This document shows positions 44,300 to 54,126 of a DNA stretch of 64,000 nucleotides, one piece after another. Within the stretch, counting starts at the first letter, position 1; the number at the start of each line of letters is the position of its first letter. The translations under genes were made by a program, and so were the position numbers. The notes below the pieces were generated by a model, which searched no databases, was not told the DNA's origin, and saw only the letters and a list, made by a program, of their open reading frames with translations. The stretch is taken from the IMG/VR virus record IMGVR_UViG_3300032047_000003, positions 47,568-111,567 of that record. The stretch is one strand, 5' to 3'. Source of the DNA: a virus.

Positions 44300-46117
44300 T
44301 TAAATATATTTTTTTGGGTCAAAGCCCTTTTTGAGATAACGAGATTTTACAAAGTAAAAATTGTTTGCTTTGAGCTCCCCATCTTCTTCTAGTATTTTTT
44401 TGTAATCTTTAATAAAATTCTTTTCATAACTTCCAAGTTCAGAATTCTTCTTTACATCTGTAATTGAAGATTCATCGGTAGAAGCAATTGAAGGATTTTC
44501 GACAGTATTGTCTTCAGTAATAATAACTTCTTCTTCTTTAGAATCCAAAGAAAGTTTTTCTTTTAAAGCCTTAATTTCTTTTTTTAATGAAGAAATTTCT
44601 TTATCAAAGTCCTGATTCACTTCTTTAGTTTCGCATTTCATTGAAGTAGACTTTCTGTCTACGCAATCAAGTACTTTCTTTTTCTGTTGATCTGAAAGCT
44701 TTGCTCTACCAATAAGTCTTTTTGCTGCAGTTACGTGAGCGCAATCATTTACCGGAAACGAACGTTCGGGTCCACAAAAGACGGAATCAGGAAGCTCTTT
44801 TCTTTGCTCAGTAGTTAAAGCTTTATCTCCAAGCTCAAAAGTAAGAGCACAATCTAAAAGATACCAGTCTACTTCAATGTCTTCATTGATCAATTGATTG
44901 ATATCTCCATCTGTGTCCCCAACTACTTTTTCTTCACTTGCTGTTTCATCCTGTACGCTAGCTTGTAGCCCCCGTACGCCGGCCCCATCGCCACTTTCTT
45001 TTTCTTGCTTTTCGTCAGCTTGCTCATCTTTCTGTTCGTTAACTTGCTCAAGGTCTTTGGATTCAACTTCTTTTTCTTCTTTTTTGATTTCGCTTTTTTC
45101 TTCATCTTCTCTCTCCTTTAGTTTAGAAAAAATATCAGAAAATTTTTCAGTAATAATCCGAGTTACTTTTTCTACTATTTTGTCTTCCAAAGATTCTTCT
45201 TGAGTTTGAGTTTCCGAATCAGAATTATCTTCAGCAGTCTTTTCGACTACTTTTTCTTCTTCTATTTTCATATCAGTCTCCTCTAAACTGTAAAATGAAT
45301 CAGTAATTATAATACCAGAAGAATCAATTTTGAAATCAGATGAATCAAAATTTTCTAAACCGTCTTCGGATATTAACTCCATTGATTGTAATTGTGACAA
45401 ATCGTCCGCAGGCATATTTACTACAGAGCCTTCCATAACATTAAAAGCTCCAGTAACAAAAACGCATACATCTCCGTCATAAATTTTTCCATGTCTATGT
45501 TCGCACATATCTCCTTTAGCCCAATCTGAACTGCAAATAGAACACACATGCCTATCTGTGCTCGATCCTGCAGAAAAAGTGATGTATCTTCCATCCAAAA
45601 ACTTTTGAATAGCTTCTTTATCTGTGATCTGAGCTTTAACCCTCATCCTTCCCATTCCAGGCCAATCCTTGTTAGACAAGAGATTGTATTTTTTCATTGC
45701 CTGATAAATGTTTTCTGGAGAGTCAGAATCATAAGCAGCTTTAACTTCCATAAAGTCTTCTATTCTATTGAAAAACCCTATTGCTTCGTTTGACAAGTCT
45801 TCCCATTCTGCAGAAACAAATCTTCCAATAGGATCTCTAGATTTATCATGATGCTGCAAAATAGGCTTAGGGTAAGGTTTTAAAACAGTATTTATTCCTG
45901 CTTGCTGTCCAGCTGTAGGGTAGATCCTATTATTAATTCTTCTTCCAGAGTGAGACAAATCGTAAGTAATAAATAAACCCTTTTTAGTTTTTTTAGTTTT
46001 TGTAAACTCGTCTAAAAGGATTTCTTTTTCCGAGTCTGTCATAGAGACAAGTTTTTCATCTGGTTTTATAGATATAAAGTCATTTAATTTAAACATGTAT
46101 GATACCATCGTTTTCAT
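44300..46117 (-). CDS. Prohead protease fused to scaffold-like and extra C-terminal domains (605 aa)
   Basis: 605-aa protein following the portal gene. The N-terminal 250 residues resemble myovirus prohead proteases: KKGLFITYDLSHSGRRIN, ILQHHD (H89-H90-D91) and ITFSAGSS (S182/S185), which could supply a His/Ser dyad. A zinc-knuckle-like C192-x2-C195 ... C205-x-H207 follows. Residues 290-410 are very charged and coiled-coil-like, as in internal scaffolds. Residues 430-520 form a separate Cys-containing domain (LPDSVFCGPERSFPVNDC). Cleaving its own scaffold after assembly is an inference. The start is uncertain: ATG 46117, 46108 and 46096 are all in frame and none has a good SD. The last gives only an 8-nt overlap with the portal gene. 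Confidence 0.7.
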   Translation of the reverse strand: MKTMVSYMFKLNDFISIKPDEKLVSMTDSEKEILLDEFTKTKKTKKGLFITYDLSHSGRRINNRIYPTAGQQAGINTVLKPYPKPILQHHDKSRDPIGRFVSAEWEDLSNEAIGFFNRIEDFMEVKAAYDSDSPENIYQAMKKYNLLSNKDWPGMGRMRVKAQITDKEAIQKFLDGRYITFSAGSSTDRHVCSICSSDWAKGDMCEHRHGKIYDGDVCVFVTGAFNVMEGSVVNMPADDLSQLQSMELISEDGLENFDSSDFKIDSSGIIITDSFYSLEETDMKIEEEKVVEKTAEDNSDSETQTQEESLEDKIVEKVTRIITEKFSDIFSKLKEREDEEKSEIKKEEKEVESKDLEQVNEQKDEQADEKQEKESGDGAGVRGLQASVQDETASEEKVVGDTDGDINQLINEDIEVDWYLLDCALTFELGDKALTTEQRKELPDSVFCGPERSFPVNDCAHVTAAKRLIGRAKLSDQQKKKVLDCVDRKSTSMKCETKEVNQDFDKEISSLKKEIKALKEKLSLDSKEEEVIITEDNTVENPSIASTDESSITDVKKNSELGSYEKNFIKDYKKILEEDGELKANNFYFVKSRYLKKGFDPKKYI

Positions 46118-47753
46118 TTAATATTTCTAATACAATTTTATCCAAGACATTGGATTCTATACCATTGTTAATAATACAATTGTATTCATCTTTTTGCAAT
46201 AATTCAAGCTTTTCCAAAAAAAGTATTTTATTTTTTTTAATAATATCATCTATATTATAATTAATATCTTTATTAGAATAATACATTATACTTTTTTCTT
46301 CAACTTTTTTTAAAGTTTCTTGTAAAAAGTCTTGACTTGCTTTCGGGCCGTCAAGCTTACCGTGTTGGTTTTCAGGTCTAGAAATAGACTCACTTAATTT
46401 TTGAGCTCCCTCAGCCGATGGAGCTTTAACTGGTGGAACCTTTAACTCCGCTAAAGGGAGAGTGTGTTTTTCATAATAAGTTCCTTCCTGTTGTATTTCT
46501 GGCCTAAGGCCCAATCTCATTCTTCCTTCGTTTAAGCTAATAAGATTATTGGTATAAAGCTGAATTGCTTGATTTTCTTGCTTTGATTTGATTTCGAAAT
46601 CTACCACACCGAATCTTATTTCAACTCTATTTCCATCCTCTAGGGGGTCGAGGCCACCTTCTAGTAAAAGCTCATTAAAAACATTATATTCTATAAAGTT
46701 CTTTAAAGTTTTCTGCATCGCTTCAACGTCTTGAATCGCGGATTTAGACAAAGCGTTTGCAGTGCTTCTGTTGGCCGTATCTCCCTCTCCCATATCAACT
46801 CCAGAAACTCCAAGACCAGTAAAAATTCTTTTTTTGAAATACTCCAAATATTGTTGTATCGCTAAAGCTTTTCCTTGAGAGCCAATAGCAGTAATTTTAT
46901 GCCTATGGTCCGAAACGTAAACACCTCCTGCGGGCATATATTCAACAGTATTTTTTACTATGTCGGTTTCTTTGTGACCTTCAGGAGAATACCTTTCTGG
47001 AAAAGCATCTGAACCCACTTGATAATGGAACAAGGGATACAAATTGCTTTCTATCAATGACTCAACATTTTCTTCCAACCGCCTAAGTAAGGCGATGTCG
47101 TCCAATACTGTTAACGTGTCAGGGGTTCCCATTGCAAAGCCAGGTTTTTTATTATCGTAAAAATGAATAACATCTCTAGGGTAAAAATCCTTCCACTCTC
47201 CGCTTGGAGTTTCTTGTCTTATCTTTTTTATATCTCCATTCCGTTTAGTTTTAAAAGCTAAAGTTTCGAAAGGTAATATAAAGTAACCTGCAACTGGTTC
47301 TACTTCGATTTCAGTTCCAGGGATTTTGCGCATCTTTCCAGAAGATGCAAAATTGTTTCTTGATTTAACCCACATGCAATTAGAAAACCTAAACAAATCG
47401 TGAGCAGTTTCGCCTATTAAAATATCCCAAGGCTTTCCAGAAGCATATTCTATTTCTTTTATTCTTCTTTTTATATATCTTACTGCTTCTGGATTCTCTC
47501 CAGTTATTTCCCAGCCAGAAACTATCAATCTGTTCGTTTTTCTTTTCAAAGCCCTATATAAAAAAGAATCTGTATCTTGAGCTATTTGTATTTCTGCTAA
47601 GTTGTATTCAGGCTTAAACCAAATCCCTCTATGTCTTTCTGTATAAGATAGAGTCTTATTAGTTATTTTTTTAAAACCTGGTTTCGAAAGAATGCTGTCT
47701 TTTAAAGGAGCACTTTTTTTTGATAAAACTTTTTCATAAAACTTGTAATTCAT
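46089..47753 (-). CDS. Portal protein
   Basis: 554-aa portal, the dodecameric ring at the capsid vertex through which the terminase pumps DNA. The N-terminal part has the helical-strand pattern GIWFKPEYNLAEIQIAQDTD, ALKRKTNRLIVSGWEI and RFSNCMWVKSRN. The core contains HFYDNKKPGFAMGTPD and the loop VSGVDMGEGDTANRSTANAL followed by a helix that continues to FNELLLEGG, a typical portal crown/stem sequence. The length matches the family. The last 90 residues are Lys/Asn-rich and probably flexible. Position between connector genes and the protease is standard. Confidence 0.8.
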   Translation of the reverse strand: MNYKFYEKVLSKKSAPLKDSILSKPGFKKITNKTLSYTERHRGIWFKPEYNLAEIQIAQDTDSFLYRALKRKTNRLIVSGWEITGENPEAVRYIKRRIKEIEYASGKPWDILIGETAHDLFRFSNCMWVKSRNNFASSGKMRKIPGTEIEVEPVAGYFILPFETLAFKTKRNGDIKKIRQETPSGEWKDFYPRDVIHFYDNKKPGFAMGTPDTLTVLDDIALLRRLEENVESLIESNLYPLFHYQVGSDAFPERYSPEGHKETDIVKNTVEYMPAGGVYVSDHRHKITAIGSQGKALAIQQYLEYFKKRIFTGLGVSGVDMGEGDTANRSTANALSKSAIQDVEAMQKTLKNFIEYNVFNELLLEGGLDPLEDGNRVEIRFGVVDFEIKSKQENQAIQLYTNNLISLNEGRMRLGLRPEIQQEGTYYEKHTLPLAELKVPPVKAPSAEGAQKLSESISRPENQHGKLDGPKASQDFLQETLKKVEEKSIMYYSNKDINYNIDDIIKKNKILFLEKLELLQKDEYNCIINNGIESNVLDKIVLEILNENDGIIHV

Positions 47754-47770
47754 TTTTCAAAAAATTCCTT

Positions 47771-49489
47771 TTAGGTAAAATCGTTGTCGTATATATCTAA
47801 AAGCCAATTTAGATTTCCTTCTGCACTGTACTTATAGTTTAGGTTTTGACTTCTTTCTTCTTGAGTGACTTCATTCACTATACCACATTTAATTGAATCA
47901 ATATCATATATACCACTATCTATTCTAACTTGTCCATTTTCTAAAGCTTCAATATCAAAAATACTATTAGTGTTATAAAGATATTTTAGCAAAGCGTCAA
48001 AACCCTTGAAGTCTCCCTTTTCTAAAGATTCGCAAACACCCCCACTAAATGAAAACTTTGAATCAGCCATAGAAAGTAACAAATTTACCATATCGCTCAA
48101 AAACAAAATAAGACCTCCGAGCTTTACAGTAGTGCTAAAACCTTGGCTCATCATAGTGTCCAAGCTTTTAATTGACAAAAGCAATGAAGACAAAAGTCCT
48201 TTTATGTAGCTTTCCGCACTATTCAACACTGCAAGTAATCTTCCTATTATTTCAGTATTTGCAGCTCCAATAGTATTGCCCGCCGCCTGATAGGCTTTTG
48301 CAGCTCCCTTCATATTCCCGGCAGGTTTATTCAAACCAAACATTCTTTCCAAAGACTCCCCTTCTTGCCCATATTCAAAAGCAAATGAATTAAGTACGCC
48401 TTTCTTTTTGAAATTGCTACCCGAAGGATAATTTTTCGAAGAAAAGTTCAAGGACTTTGCATTAAATTCTGGACCTGTTTTTAAAGAACTTGTACCCTTC
48501 ATAGTATTTTCACTAAACGAATAGTCTCCAAAAAAATAGTTACTAGCAGTAGGCGCTGGGTGGTTGCCAGATATATTGTCTTTTTGGCCTGCAATTATGC
48601 GTCCAGTAGAGCTATTCCAGTTGTCTGATTCTTTAAAGACCTGTTTAAACGAATCGGTCGTTACCCTGTCTACAAGATTTCCTGTTTCAGCTAAAATTTG
48701 TTGAGTTTGAGTAATCAAATCTTTTGCGAAAAATAAATATTTTTTAATGCAATCGAAAACGTACCCAACTTGTCTCATTATTTCTTCTGCAAAAACACCT
48801 GCTATATCTGCAACTCCTTTTACTAAGGGTCCTAAAAGCGTACTCCAGTTCAAAGTCATTTCTAAAGCTGCCATGGAATATCTACCCATAAGCATAGTCA
48901 ATAAACCAAGCATAGCCTTTAGGTCATATTTGCATGTTCTGTTTGCGAACCCATCCAAAAAAGGACACAACCCGTTAACAAACGAGTACGGGTCTAGCTG
49001 CTGCATTAAAGAATCCATAGTAGAGTCAAGGGAATTAAGTAAGTCCCTAAATCCGTCCATAGCAAATATAGGCTTAAAGGAAAACTCGCTAGTTGGTCTT
49101 TCTCCACAGTCTATACACTTTTCTATATCAGATTGACTGTCTATTTTTGCTATTTCCTTTTCCTTCTCGCCCAGATCCATTGTAATTGGATCCTGACCGA
49201 TAGGATTATTATACGTTTGATACTGGTACTCTGTGTCGTCCGAACAAGCGACCTCACCTATCAATTCCTCTAGTTCTTCAACCTCTCTTGGCTCTTCGAT
49301 TCCTACGTCCGCATAATCGATAGAATCCATTCCTATGCTGATTATTTGTCTCGAAGACTCTATTATATTCAAAAAAGAAGCATAGGATCCAGCTACTGGA
49401 TCCGTCTCATAAGCTCTCTGCTGGTATCTTTCTATAATATAGTTTACGTCACTTAATTCTAAGTCGTATCTTGAAGGCTCAGACTGCAT
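47771..49489 (-). CDS. Hypothetical head-region protein with hydrophobic helices (572 aa)
   Basis: 572-aa protein immediately before the portal in transcription order, ATG 49489 with GAGG upstream. Residues 130-290 contain a CxxC (EKCIDCGERP) followed by long hydrophobic helices (LKAMLGLLTMLMGRYSMAAL, GVADIAGVFAEEIMRQVGYV). Residues 410-480 add another hydrophobic set (SLLLSIKSLDTMM, LGGLILFLSDMVNLLLSMAD). A 90-residue Ser/Gly/Asn-rich segment separates them. It could be an internal head protein with membrane-active helices. No family recognised. Virion-associated status is inferred from context. Confidence 0.45.
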   Translation of the reverse strand: MQSEPSRYDLELSDVNYIIERYQQRAYETDPVAGSYASFLNIIESSRQIISIGMDSIDYADVGIEEPREVEELEELIGEVACSDDTEYQYQTYNNPIGQDPITMDLGEKEKEIAKIDSQSDIEKCIDCGERPTSEFSFKPIFAMDGFRDLLNSLDSTMDSLMQQLDPYSFVNGLCPFLDGFANRTCKYDLKAMLGLLTMLMGRYSMAALEMTLNWSTLLGPLVKGVADIAGVFAEEIMRQVGYVFDCIKKYLFFAKDLITQTQQILAETGNLVDRVTTDSFKQVFKESDNWNSSTGRIIAGQKDNISGNHPAPTASNYFFGDYSFSENTMKGTSSLKTGPEFNAKSLNFSSKNYPSGSNFKKKGVLNSFAFEYGQEGESLERMFGLNKPAGNMKGAAKAYQAAGNTIGAANTEIIGRLLAVLNSAESYIKGLLSSLLLSIKSLDTMMSQGFSTTVKLGGLILFLSDMVNLLLSMADSKFSFSGGVCESLEKGDFKGFDALLKYLYNTNSIFDIEALENGQVRIDSGIYDIDSIKCGIVNEVTQEERSQNLNYKYSAEGNLNWLLDIYDNDFT

Positions 49490-49491
49490 TT

Positions 49492-49815
49492 TTAATCCTC
49501 TTCTAAATCTATTAAATCTTTATAGACTTCACTGCCGTCTATACTTCTAGACAAAAACTCTTTATATTCGTAAGCTTTTTCAATAGCACTTTCTTTTGAA
49601 GAAAAATCTATTTCTTCGATTATTTCTGGATCTACATATTCAAGTATACTGATTATGATTCTTTCAAAATCTTCCCAACACACAAAATCTCTTCCAATTT
49701 TTGGAAAAAGCTTTTCATATAAAGACTCTAAGTTCTTTCCAGAAACAGAAGACACTCCACCCTCGTCAAGCATATCTACATCTTGACCGTTTATTGACTT
49801 TTTAAAAAAACTCAT
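49492..49815 (-). CDS. Small acidic hypothetical protein (107 aa)
   Basis: 107-aa acidic, helical protein (SILEYVDPEIIEEIDFSS, ESAIEKAYEYKEFLSRSI). Its start shares a base with the stop of the upstream 165-aa gene. It has no membrane segment or motif. It sits between terminase and portal, so an assembly accessory role is possible. Confidence 0.45.
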   Translation of the reverse strand: MSFFKKSINGQDVDMLDEGGVSSVSGKNLESLYEKLFPKIGRDFVCWEDFERIIISILEYVDPEIIEEIDFSSKESAIEKAYEYKEFLSRSIDGSEVYKDLIDLEED

Positions 49816-50312
49816 CAGTCTTCAGATCCTTCCATGAAAGAAGCCGATTCTGCCCTCTCTATTTCTTTCTTTCTTTTTAAAGCTTTTTGATAGTCATCAA
49901 AAGTAATTTCTCTTTTAATTTCTCCAAAAAACCTTTTGGAAGCTCTTTTTAATTTTTTATTTTTAACAACAGGAAGTATATAATCTATACCTCTTTTTTC
50001 CATAGATTTTTTAATTGCAACTTCTGCTAAATCTATTTTAGCTTCTACTCGATTCTTTAAACCTAATAAATTTTTATATTCCGTGTCAATCGATTCTTTT
50101 TCTTCTTTAGTTATTTTTTTAGGCGTATCTAGAAAATACTCTCTATATTTGTTTTTTATTAGGGACTGGTACGCTTTTTTTGGCCCTTCAATAGTCTGAA
50201 ATATTCTTTTTGTATTTTCTTCAAAGTATTGAATGTCTTTATCCACTTGTCCAAATTTATCAAATTTTTGAAAGAGATTTATATTTGAGTTGTTGTTGAA
50301 ATTTTTCTTCAT
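49815..50312 (-). CDS. Small coiled-coil hypothetical protein (165 aa)
   Basis: 165-aa Lys/Glu-rich protein, largely helical (TKEEKESIDTEYKNLLGLKN, EAKIDLAEVAIKKSMEKR). It ends in a basic stretch (KNKKLKRASKRFFG) and an acidic tail. Its ATG at 50312 lies within the last 4 nt of the preceding gene (ATGA). It probably makes a helical hairpin or coiled coil. Function unknown. A packaging or scaffolding accessory would fit the neighbourhood. Confidence 0.4.
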   Translation of the reverse strand: MKKNFNNNSNINLFQKFDKFGQVDKDIQYFEENTKRIFQTIEGPKKAYQSLIKNKYREYFLDTPKKITKEEKESIDTEYKNLLGLKNRVEAKIDLAEVAIKKSMEKRGIDYILPVVKNKKLKRASKRFFGEIKREITFDDYQKALKRKKEIERAESASFMEGSED

Positions 50313-50743
50313 AGCACCACTTGTTTTTCGTTAAAACTTATTTCAAAGTATATATTTTTTTTGATTTGCGCATTAGTGTTTCCGGGGCAATAAATCCTAA
50401 ACCAAACTGGATGAAAAGTACTAGTGTCCGAAGATTCAAGGGTGCCGATATTTGGCAGATGTACTTCTTCTCCCCCTTCTATTTCGTCCCACTCCTCTCT
50501 GCTTGGCTTGGACTTTCCATACATAAGCTTTACGCTCCACCCCGTATTACCTTCCGCTCCGCTATCATTATAATACGCTGATCTAAATCTTGGTTTTATT
50601 ATTATATTAGAGTAATACGTTGCTGGATCAAAATTCCGTATATAAAATAAATTTTGAAATTCTTCACCTGAATGCCCATTGTGAAAACTTTTCAAAGGGT
50701 CATTTGCCAATGCACTGTATTCATGATCATAAAAGCTTAACAT
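50309..50743 (-). CDS. Hypothetical beta-rich protein (144 aa)
   Basis: 144-aa protein starting at ATG 50743, at the end of the 332-aa gene. The sequence is rich in Tyr, Asn, Phe and Gly (YYSNIIIKPRFRSAYYNDSG, TSTFHPVWFRIYCPGNTN) and ends in strands, suggesting a small beta-sandwich as in head decoration or adaptor proteins. No family recognised. Confidence 0.4.
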   Translation of the reverse strand: MLSFYDHEYSALANDPLKSFHNGHSGEEFQNLFYIRNFDPATYYSNIIIKPRFRSAYYNDSGAEGNTGWSVKLMYGKSKPSREEWDEIEGGEEVHLPNIGTLESSDTSTFHPVWFRIYCPGNTNAQIKKNIYFEISFNEKQVVL

Positions 50744-51741
50744 TAAAATCTACTTCCTCGAGTACTATTAAAACCTCTTCTTTTGTTTTTTCTTCCACTT
50801 GAATGACTGTAACCCACCATAGCTCCAGTGAGACCAGCTCCACCTACTATCAAACCTCTGTTTCTGCTGCTAATTGAATTTTGTGCAATATCTTTATGCA
50901 TGTTGTAACCAGCGGCTGGTATTTGCCTTCGTTGGGTTGTCAAGGTCTCTGGATAGACGGAGGCAGTGTTTTCGAAATTTTGATAGCTCTCATTTGCTTT
51001 AAACTCAAAGTACTGGTCTTTGTTTCCCGGAATATCTAAATCATACGCATCGCCACTTTCTTTCCGTTTGTTTATGTAGGCATTAAATTCATCATTATTC
51101 ATAGCTCGAAAATCATCGCTTTCCGTTCCGCGCGCATAAATGACTTGCTCATCGGCCATCTTAGTATTTCCCTGTATTCCGTAATCGCTTTCAAGTTTTG
51201 CCATTCTGCTCACTTCAGACTCTGTCGGATTATCTTTACCCGCTAAAGTCGAGTACTCGTCCAATAATCGCGACTCTCTTTTTTCTGCACCTTCAGAAAG
51301 ACTGTTGAAAAATCGAGTCATCCCTCCACCTTCTTGACCTTCCAGTTTGGTAATCTGCTCGCTTATTTTTGCCATTTTTTCTGGATCATCAGCAGCAGCT
51401 GTAAGCTTAGTATTTAGTTTTTCAAGCCTTTCAGCTTTTTTAACAGCAGCCCCACTGTCCATGGTCCTGCCAATTGCAAGTCCAAAGTCGTTCAAGTAGC
51501 CGCCTCTGGTAGTTAGAGATCTTACAGCAGCACCACCTGCCAGCCCCATGGCACCACCCTTCATAACGGAGCCCAAAAAGTCTTCCTGGTCTCCCGCCAT
51601 CAAGTTCATCATCCCGCCAGCTGCAGCACCTAAAAAACCGCCACCGCCATACATTCCGGCTATCTTTCCTGCTTCTTGAGCTGTTTCTCCAGTAAGGCTT
51701 TGATGCATACTGTAGCCAGCGGTGCGCAATTTATTAATCAT
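50743..51741 (-). CDS. Glycine-zipper membrane-active protein with repeated GYxMH motif (332 aa)
   Basis: 332-aa protein, ATG 51741. Residues 28-62 are Gly/Ala-rich and hydrophobic (MYGGGGFLGAAAGGMMNLM). Residues 300-315 form a second hydrophobic segment (LIVGGAGLTGAMVGYS) followed by a basic tail (SGRKNKRRGFN). The centre (80-260) is charged and helical. The motif AGY-S/N-MH occurs near both ends (G9-H13 and G278-H282) and once in the RNA polymerase. Glycine-zipper segments of this kind are typical of proteins that insert into membranes, so an ejected virion protein or channel part is plausible. Function not recognised. Confidence 0.5.
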   Translation of the reverse strand: MINKLRTAGYSMHQSLTGETAQEAGKIAGMYGGGGFLGAAAGGMMNLMAGDQEDFLGSVMKGGAMGLAGGAAVRSLTTRGGYLNDFGLAIGRTMDSGAAVKKAERLEKLNTKLTAAADDPEKMAKISEQITKLEGQEGGGMTRFFNSLSEGAEKRESRLLDEYSTLAGKDNPTESEVSRMAKLESDYGIQGNTKMADEQVIYARGTESDDFRAMNNDEFNAYINKRKESGDAYDLDIPGNKDQYFEFKANESYQNFENTASVYPETLTTQRRQIPAAGYNMHKDIAQNSISSRNRGLIVGGAGLTGAMVGYSHSSGRKNKRRGFNSTRGSRF

Positions 51742-51744
51742 AGC

Positions 51745-51924
51745 TTACCCCTCGGATTTTTTCACATAGGTCTTCTTGGATTTACTCTTTGCAGACGATT
51801 TTGCTTTCTTTAGCGCTTCAATTTCTTTTTCAAGCTTTAGGTTTTTTTCTTTTTCAAGTTGCAGTTGCAACTCTATTGTCTTTATTTTTGATTGCAGTTG
51901 CAATAAAAGTTTTTCTGATCTCAT
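51745..51924 (-). CDS. Short coiled-coil protein between terminase and the 332-aa gene (59 aa)
   Basis: A 59-codon frame from ATG 51924, with GGAG upstream, to TAA 51745. It fills the only gap in this part of the operon. The first 40 residues form an ideal amphipathic heptad helix (LQSKIKTIELQLQLEKEKN) and the last 20 are basic (Lys/Ser-rich). It probably oligomerises as a coiled coil and could bind DNA or the terminase. Start, spacing and helix periodicity support a real gene. Function unknown. Confidence 0.65.
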   Translation of the reverse strand: MRSEKLLLQLQSKIKTIELQLQLEKEKNLKLEKEIEALKKAKSSAKSKSKKTYVKKSEG

Positions 51925-51933
51925 TTCAATCTC

Positions 51934-54126
51934 CTATTTCCATGATCTTTTTTTTCTTTTTCTCCCCGGAGCAAATCTCCCAGGACTAGACGTTGGTCTA
52001 AAATTATTGTTTTTATTCTCTATAGATTCTAGTATACTAGATCTTTCTTCATATTTAAAGCTATTGCCTCTATTTTTTCTTTCGAATGTTTCAGGATATT
52101 CCCAGACTCCTTGCCCATAGTATTTTTGCTTTATATTAAAATCTTCTTCTTCTGAACCAGACCCTCTCATTATTTTCAAAACATTAAATGCAGAAGGCAC
52201 TCTTGCATTTTTTAAACTTTGGCTTATTTTTCCTGCTTCTTCCCCTGGACTTACATAACCCATTTCAGACTCATCGTCTCTATATATCATTCCGGGTATT
52301 GAAAAATCCCCGTTTTTTGTATTCGAATAAACAGAAACTTCTAAGCTCAAACCTCCTAGTGCCAATAATAGCGCGTCTAGCCGATGATCGCCAATATATT
52401 TATTGTCCATTCCGTAAACTGGCTTTCCGTTCTGAGGATTTCTTTTTACTACTACATAGTTCTGCAATTGCTTAAAAAGTCTTTTGTCTGAAGAGGGAAA
52501 GAAAAACTCTCCACTCTCAAGAACCCTAATAGCGTTTTCTACTAAAAAGTATTTCCCTATTTTACTTGTCCGCTCACCGCTTAAAGGGTCTGCCAATTCT
52601 ATCTTTTTTGAAAAATTAAAAGACACTAATCTGTCTCCCAATAAAATAGTCTGCGCATCTTCTCGCGTTTTATCTTGTTTTCCGCGCAGTCTATTGGAAT
52701 GTAATTTAAGGTCTTCGATTATCGTATGACCATATCCTTCATCTGCGTAAATATAATCAGGTTTCCATTTGTAATTCAATCTAATCACTTCTTTCATCCA
52801 CCTTTGAGCAGAATAATCAGAAGCAGGAACATTTATTGCGTCCAAAGCAAACCAAAAGCCTTTGGTATGTGAGTATGCTACAATATAGAACTCAGTTCCA
52901 GCATTCTTGTTCCAGTCAATACCAATGCAAATGCTCAAGTCTTCTCTCGTTGTTCCAAATTTTTGAAAAACGCCATGCATGTCGTACTCGTATTCTCTTT
53001 TAGCAGCTGATATCCACGAAGGTTTAAATACGCCATAAGAGCCTTCTATAAATTCCGCCATATACTCCGCTCTAAAACCCTCCTTGGTGTTTTCTTTTAA
53101 AAGTTCTTCTTTGATATCATCCCAGTGCGGAAGTACTGAAGAAGGATAGTAGTCTTCTTTGAAATCCTCTCTCTCTAAACACCATTGGTAAAACTTACCT
53201 CTTTTCCCAATTGGGGTAGACGTTGCAATTAACATTACGCCGGGCTTAGTTAAAAGAATTGGTGTAACAACTTTGTCTAATATGTCCTCCGGAATCATAT
53301 CCATTTCGTCCATATATATAATGTCTGCGGATTGTCCACGCATAGTACCCCCGCCAGAACCATCTTGCTTCACCCCTAAACCAGAAACAAAACCCTTCAC
53401 AGAAGCGCCATTCTTTAGCTCCATCTTATACATTGGCGTTTTTACGTACAAGCTATCTCCTGTTCCTGTTTCAACTTGCATAGCAAGCTCTGGATTCCTT
53501 TTAATCAAGGCTTCCATTTCGTCAAATATATTTGTCAACTGAGCTTGATAAGGCGTAACTATCATTATCGCTGGCCCTTCTAAAATTTCTTGACCACTAG
53601 AATTAAACCCTTTGCTTACGACATGATTGTACAGCAAGTATACAAGTTTAAGCCCTATAGCAAAAGTTTTTCCAGATCTACGGCCTTCTCTTATTACTGC
53701 TCTTTTTGCAGTGCACCTTAACTGTTCTTTTTGATAGTCTCTAATGCACCATTCCTCGCTTTTATCGGAAAAGCCAAACATTAACTCAGCCCAAGATACA
53801 GGGTCTATAGTAGAAAGCATTAACTTTTTTGCACGATCGTAAGGTATATCTGAGTTCTTAGATATTTCCTTTATTTTAGTAGCAGAGCCCTTAGGCAACC
53901 CTTTAGGAATGAAAGAGCACTTGACTTTAAATTCACCTTCTCCTTCTGAGTCTTTATATTTCTCTATTTGTCTAATTTGACAGTTTATACAACTCCTATG
54001 TACATCCGTTCGAATGCCATACTCTTCTTTGTAATATTGAACTGTTTCTTCTTTAAGTTTGGCCGCCGGATCTTGATGCACATAGCCATACTCATTCTCT
54101 CTATAAAGTTTCTTTATATCATCCAT
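51934..54126 (-). CDS. Terminase large subunit (packaging ATPase-nuclease)
   Basis: 730-aa motor protein that translocates and cuts DNA at the portal. The ATPase shows Walker A at residues 148-154 (GRRSGKT), Walker B at 269-274 (IIYMDE) and a coupling motif ATSTPIGKRG. The RNase H-like nuclease shows acidic residues D404 (IGIDW), D462 (YIYADEGYG) and D584 (DHRLDALLLAL), so all three catalytic positions are present. The N-terminus has C46-x2-C49 and C70, possibly a small zinc site. The last 90 residues are basic and low complexity. It overlaps the upstream 336-aa gene by one base (TAATG). No intein or split is seen. Confidence 0.92.
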   Translation of the reverse strand: MDDIKKLYRENEYGYVHQDPAAKLKEETVQYYKEEYGIRTDVHRSCINCQIRQIEKYKDSEGEGEFKVKCSFIPKGLPKGSATKIKEISKNSDIPYDRAKKLMLSTIDPVSWAELMFGFSDKSEEWCIRDYQKEQLRCTAKRAVIREGRRSGKTFAIGLKLVYLLYNHVVSKGFNSSGQEILEGPAIMIVTPYQAQLTNIFDEMEALIKRNPELAMQVETGTGDSLYVKTPMYKMELKNGASVKGFVSGLGVKQDGSGGGTMRGQSADIIYMDEMDMIPEDILDKVVTPILLTKPGVMLIATSTPIGKRGKFYQWCLEREDFKEDYYPSSVLPHWDDIKEELLKENTKEGFRAEYMAEFIEGSYGVFKPSWISAAKREYEYDMHGVFQKFGTTREDLSICIGIDWNKNAGTEFYIVAYSHTKGFWFALDAINVPASDYSAQRWMKEVIRLNYKWKPDYIYADEGYGHTIIEDLKLHSNRLRGKQDKTREDAQTILLGDRLVSFNFSKKIELADPLSGERTSKIGKYFLVENAIRVLESGEFFFPSSDKRLFKQLQNYVVVKRNPQNGKPVYGMDNKYIGDHRLDALLLALGGLSLEVSVYSNTKNGDFSIPGMIYRDDESEMGYVSPGEEAGKISQSLKNARVPSAFNVLKIMRGSGSEEEDFNIKQKYYGQGVWEYPETFERKNRGNSFKYEERSSILESIENKNNNFRPTSSPGRFAPGRKRKKRSWK

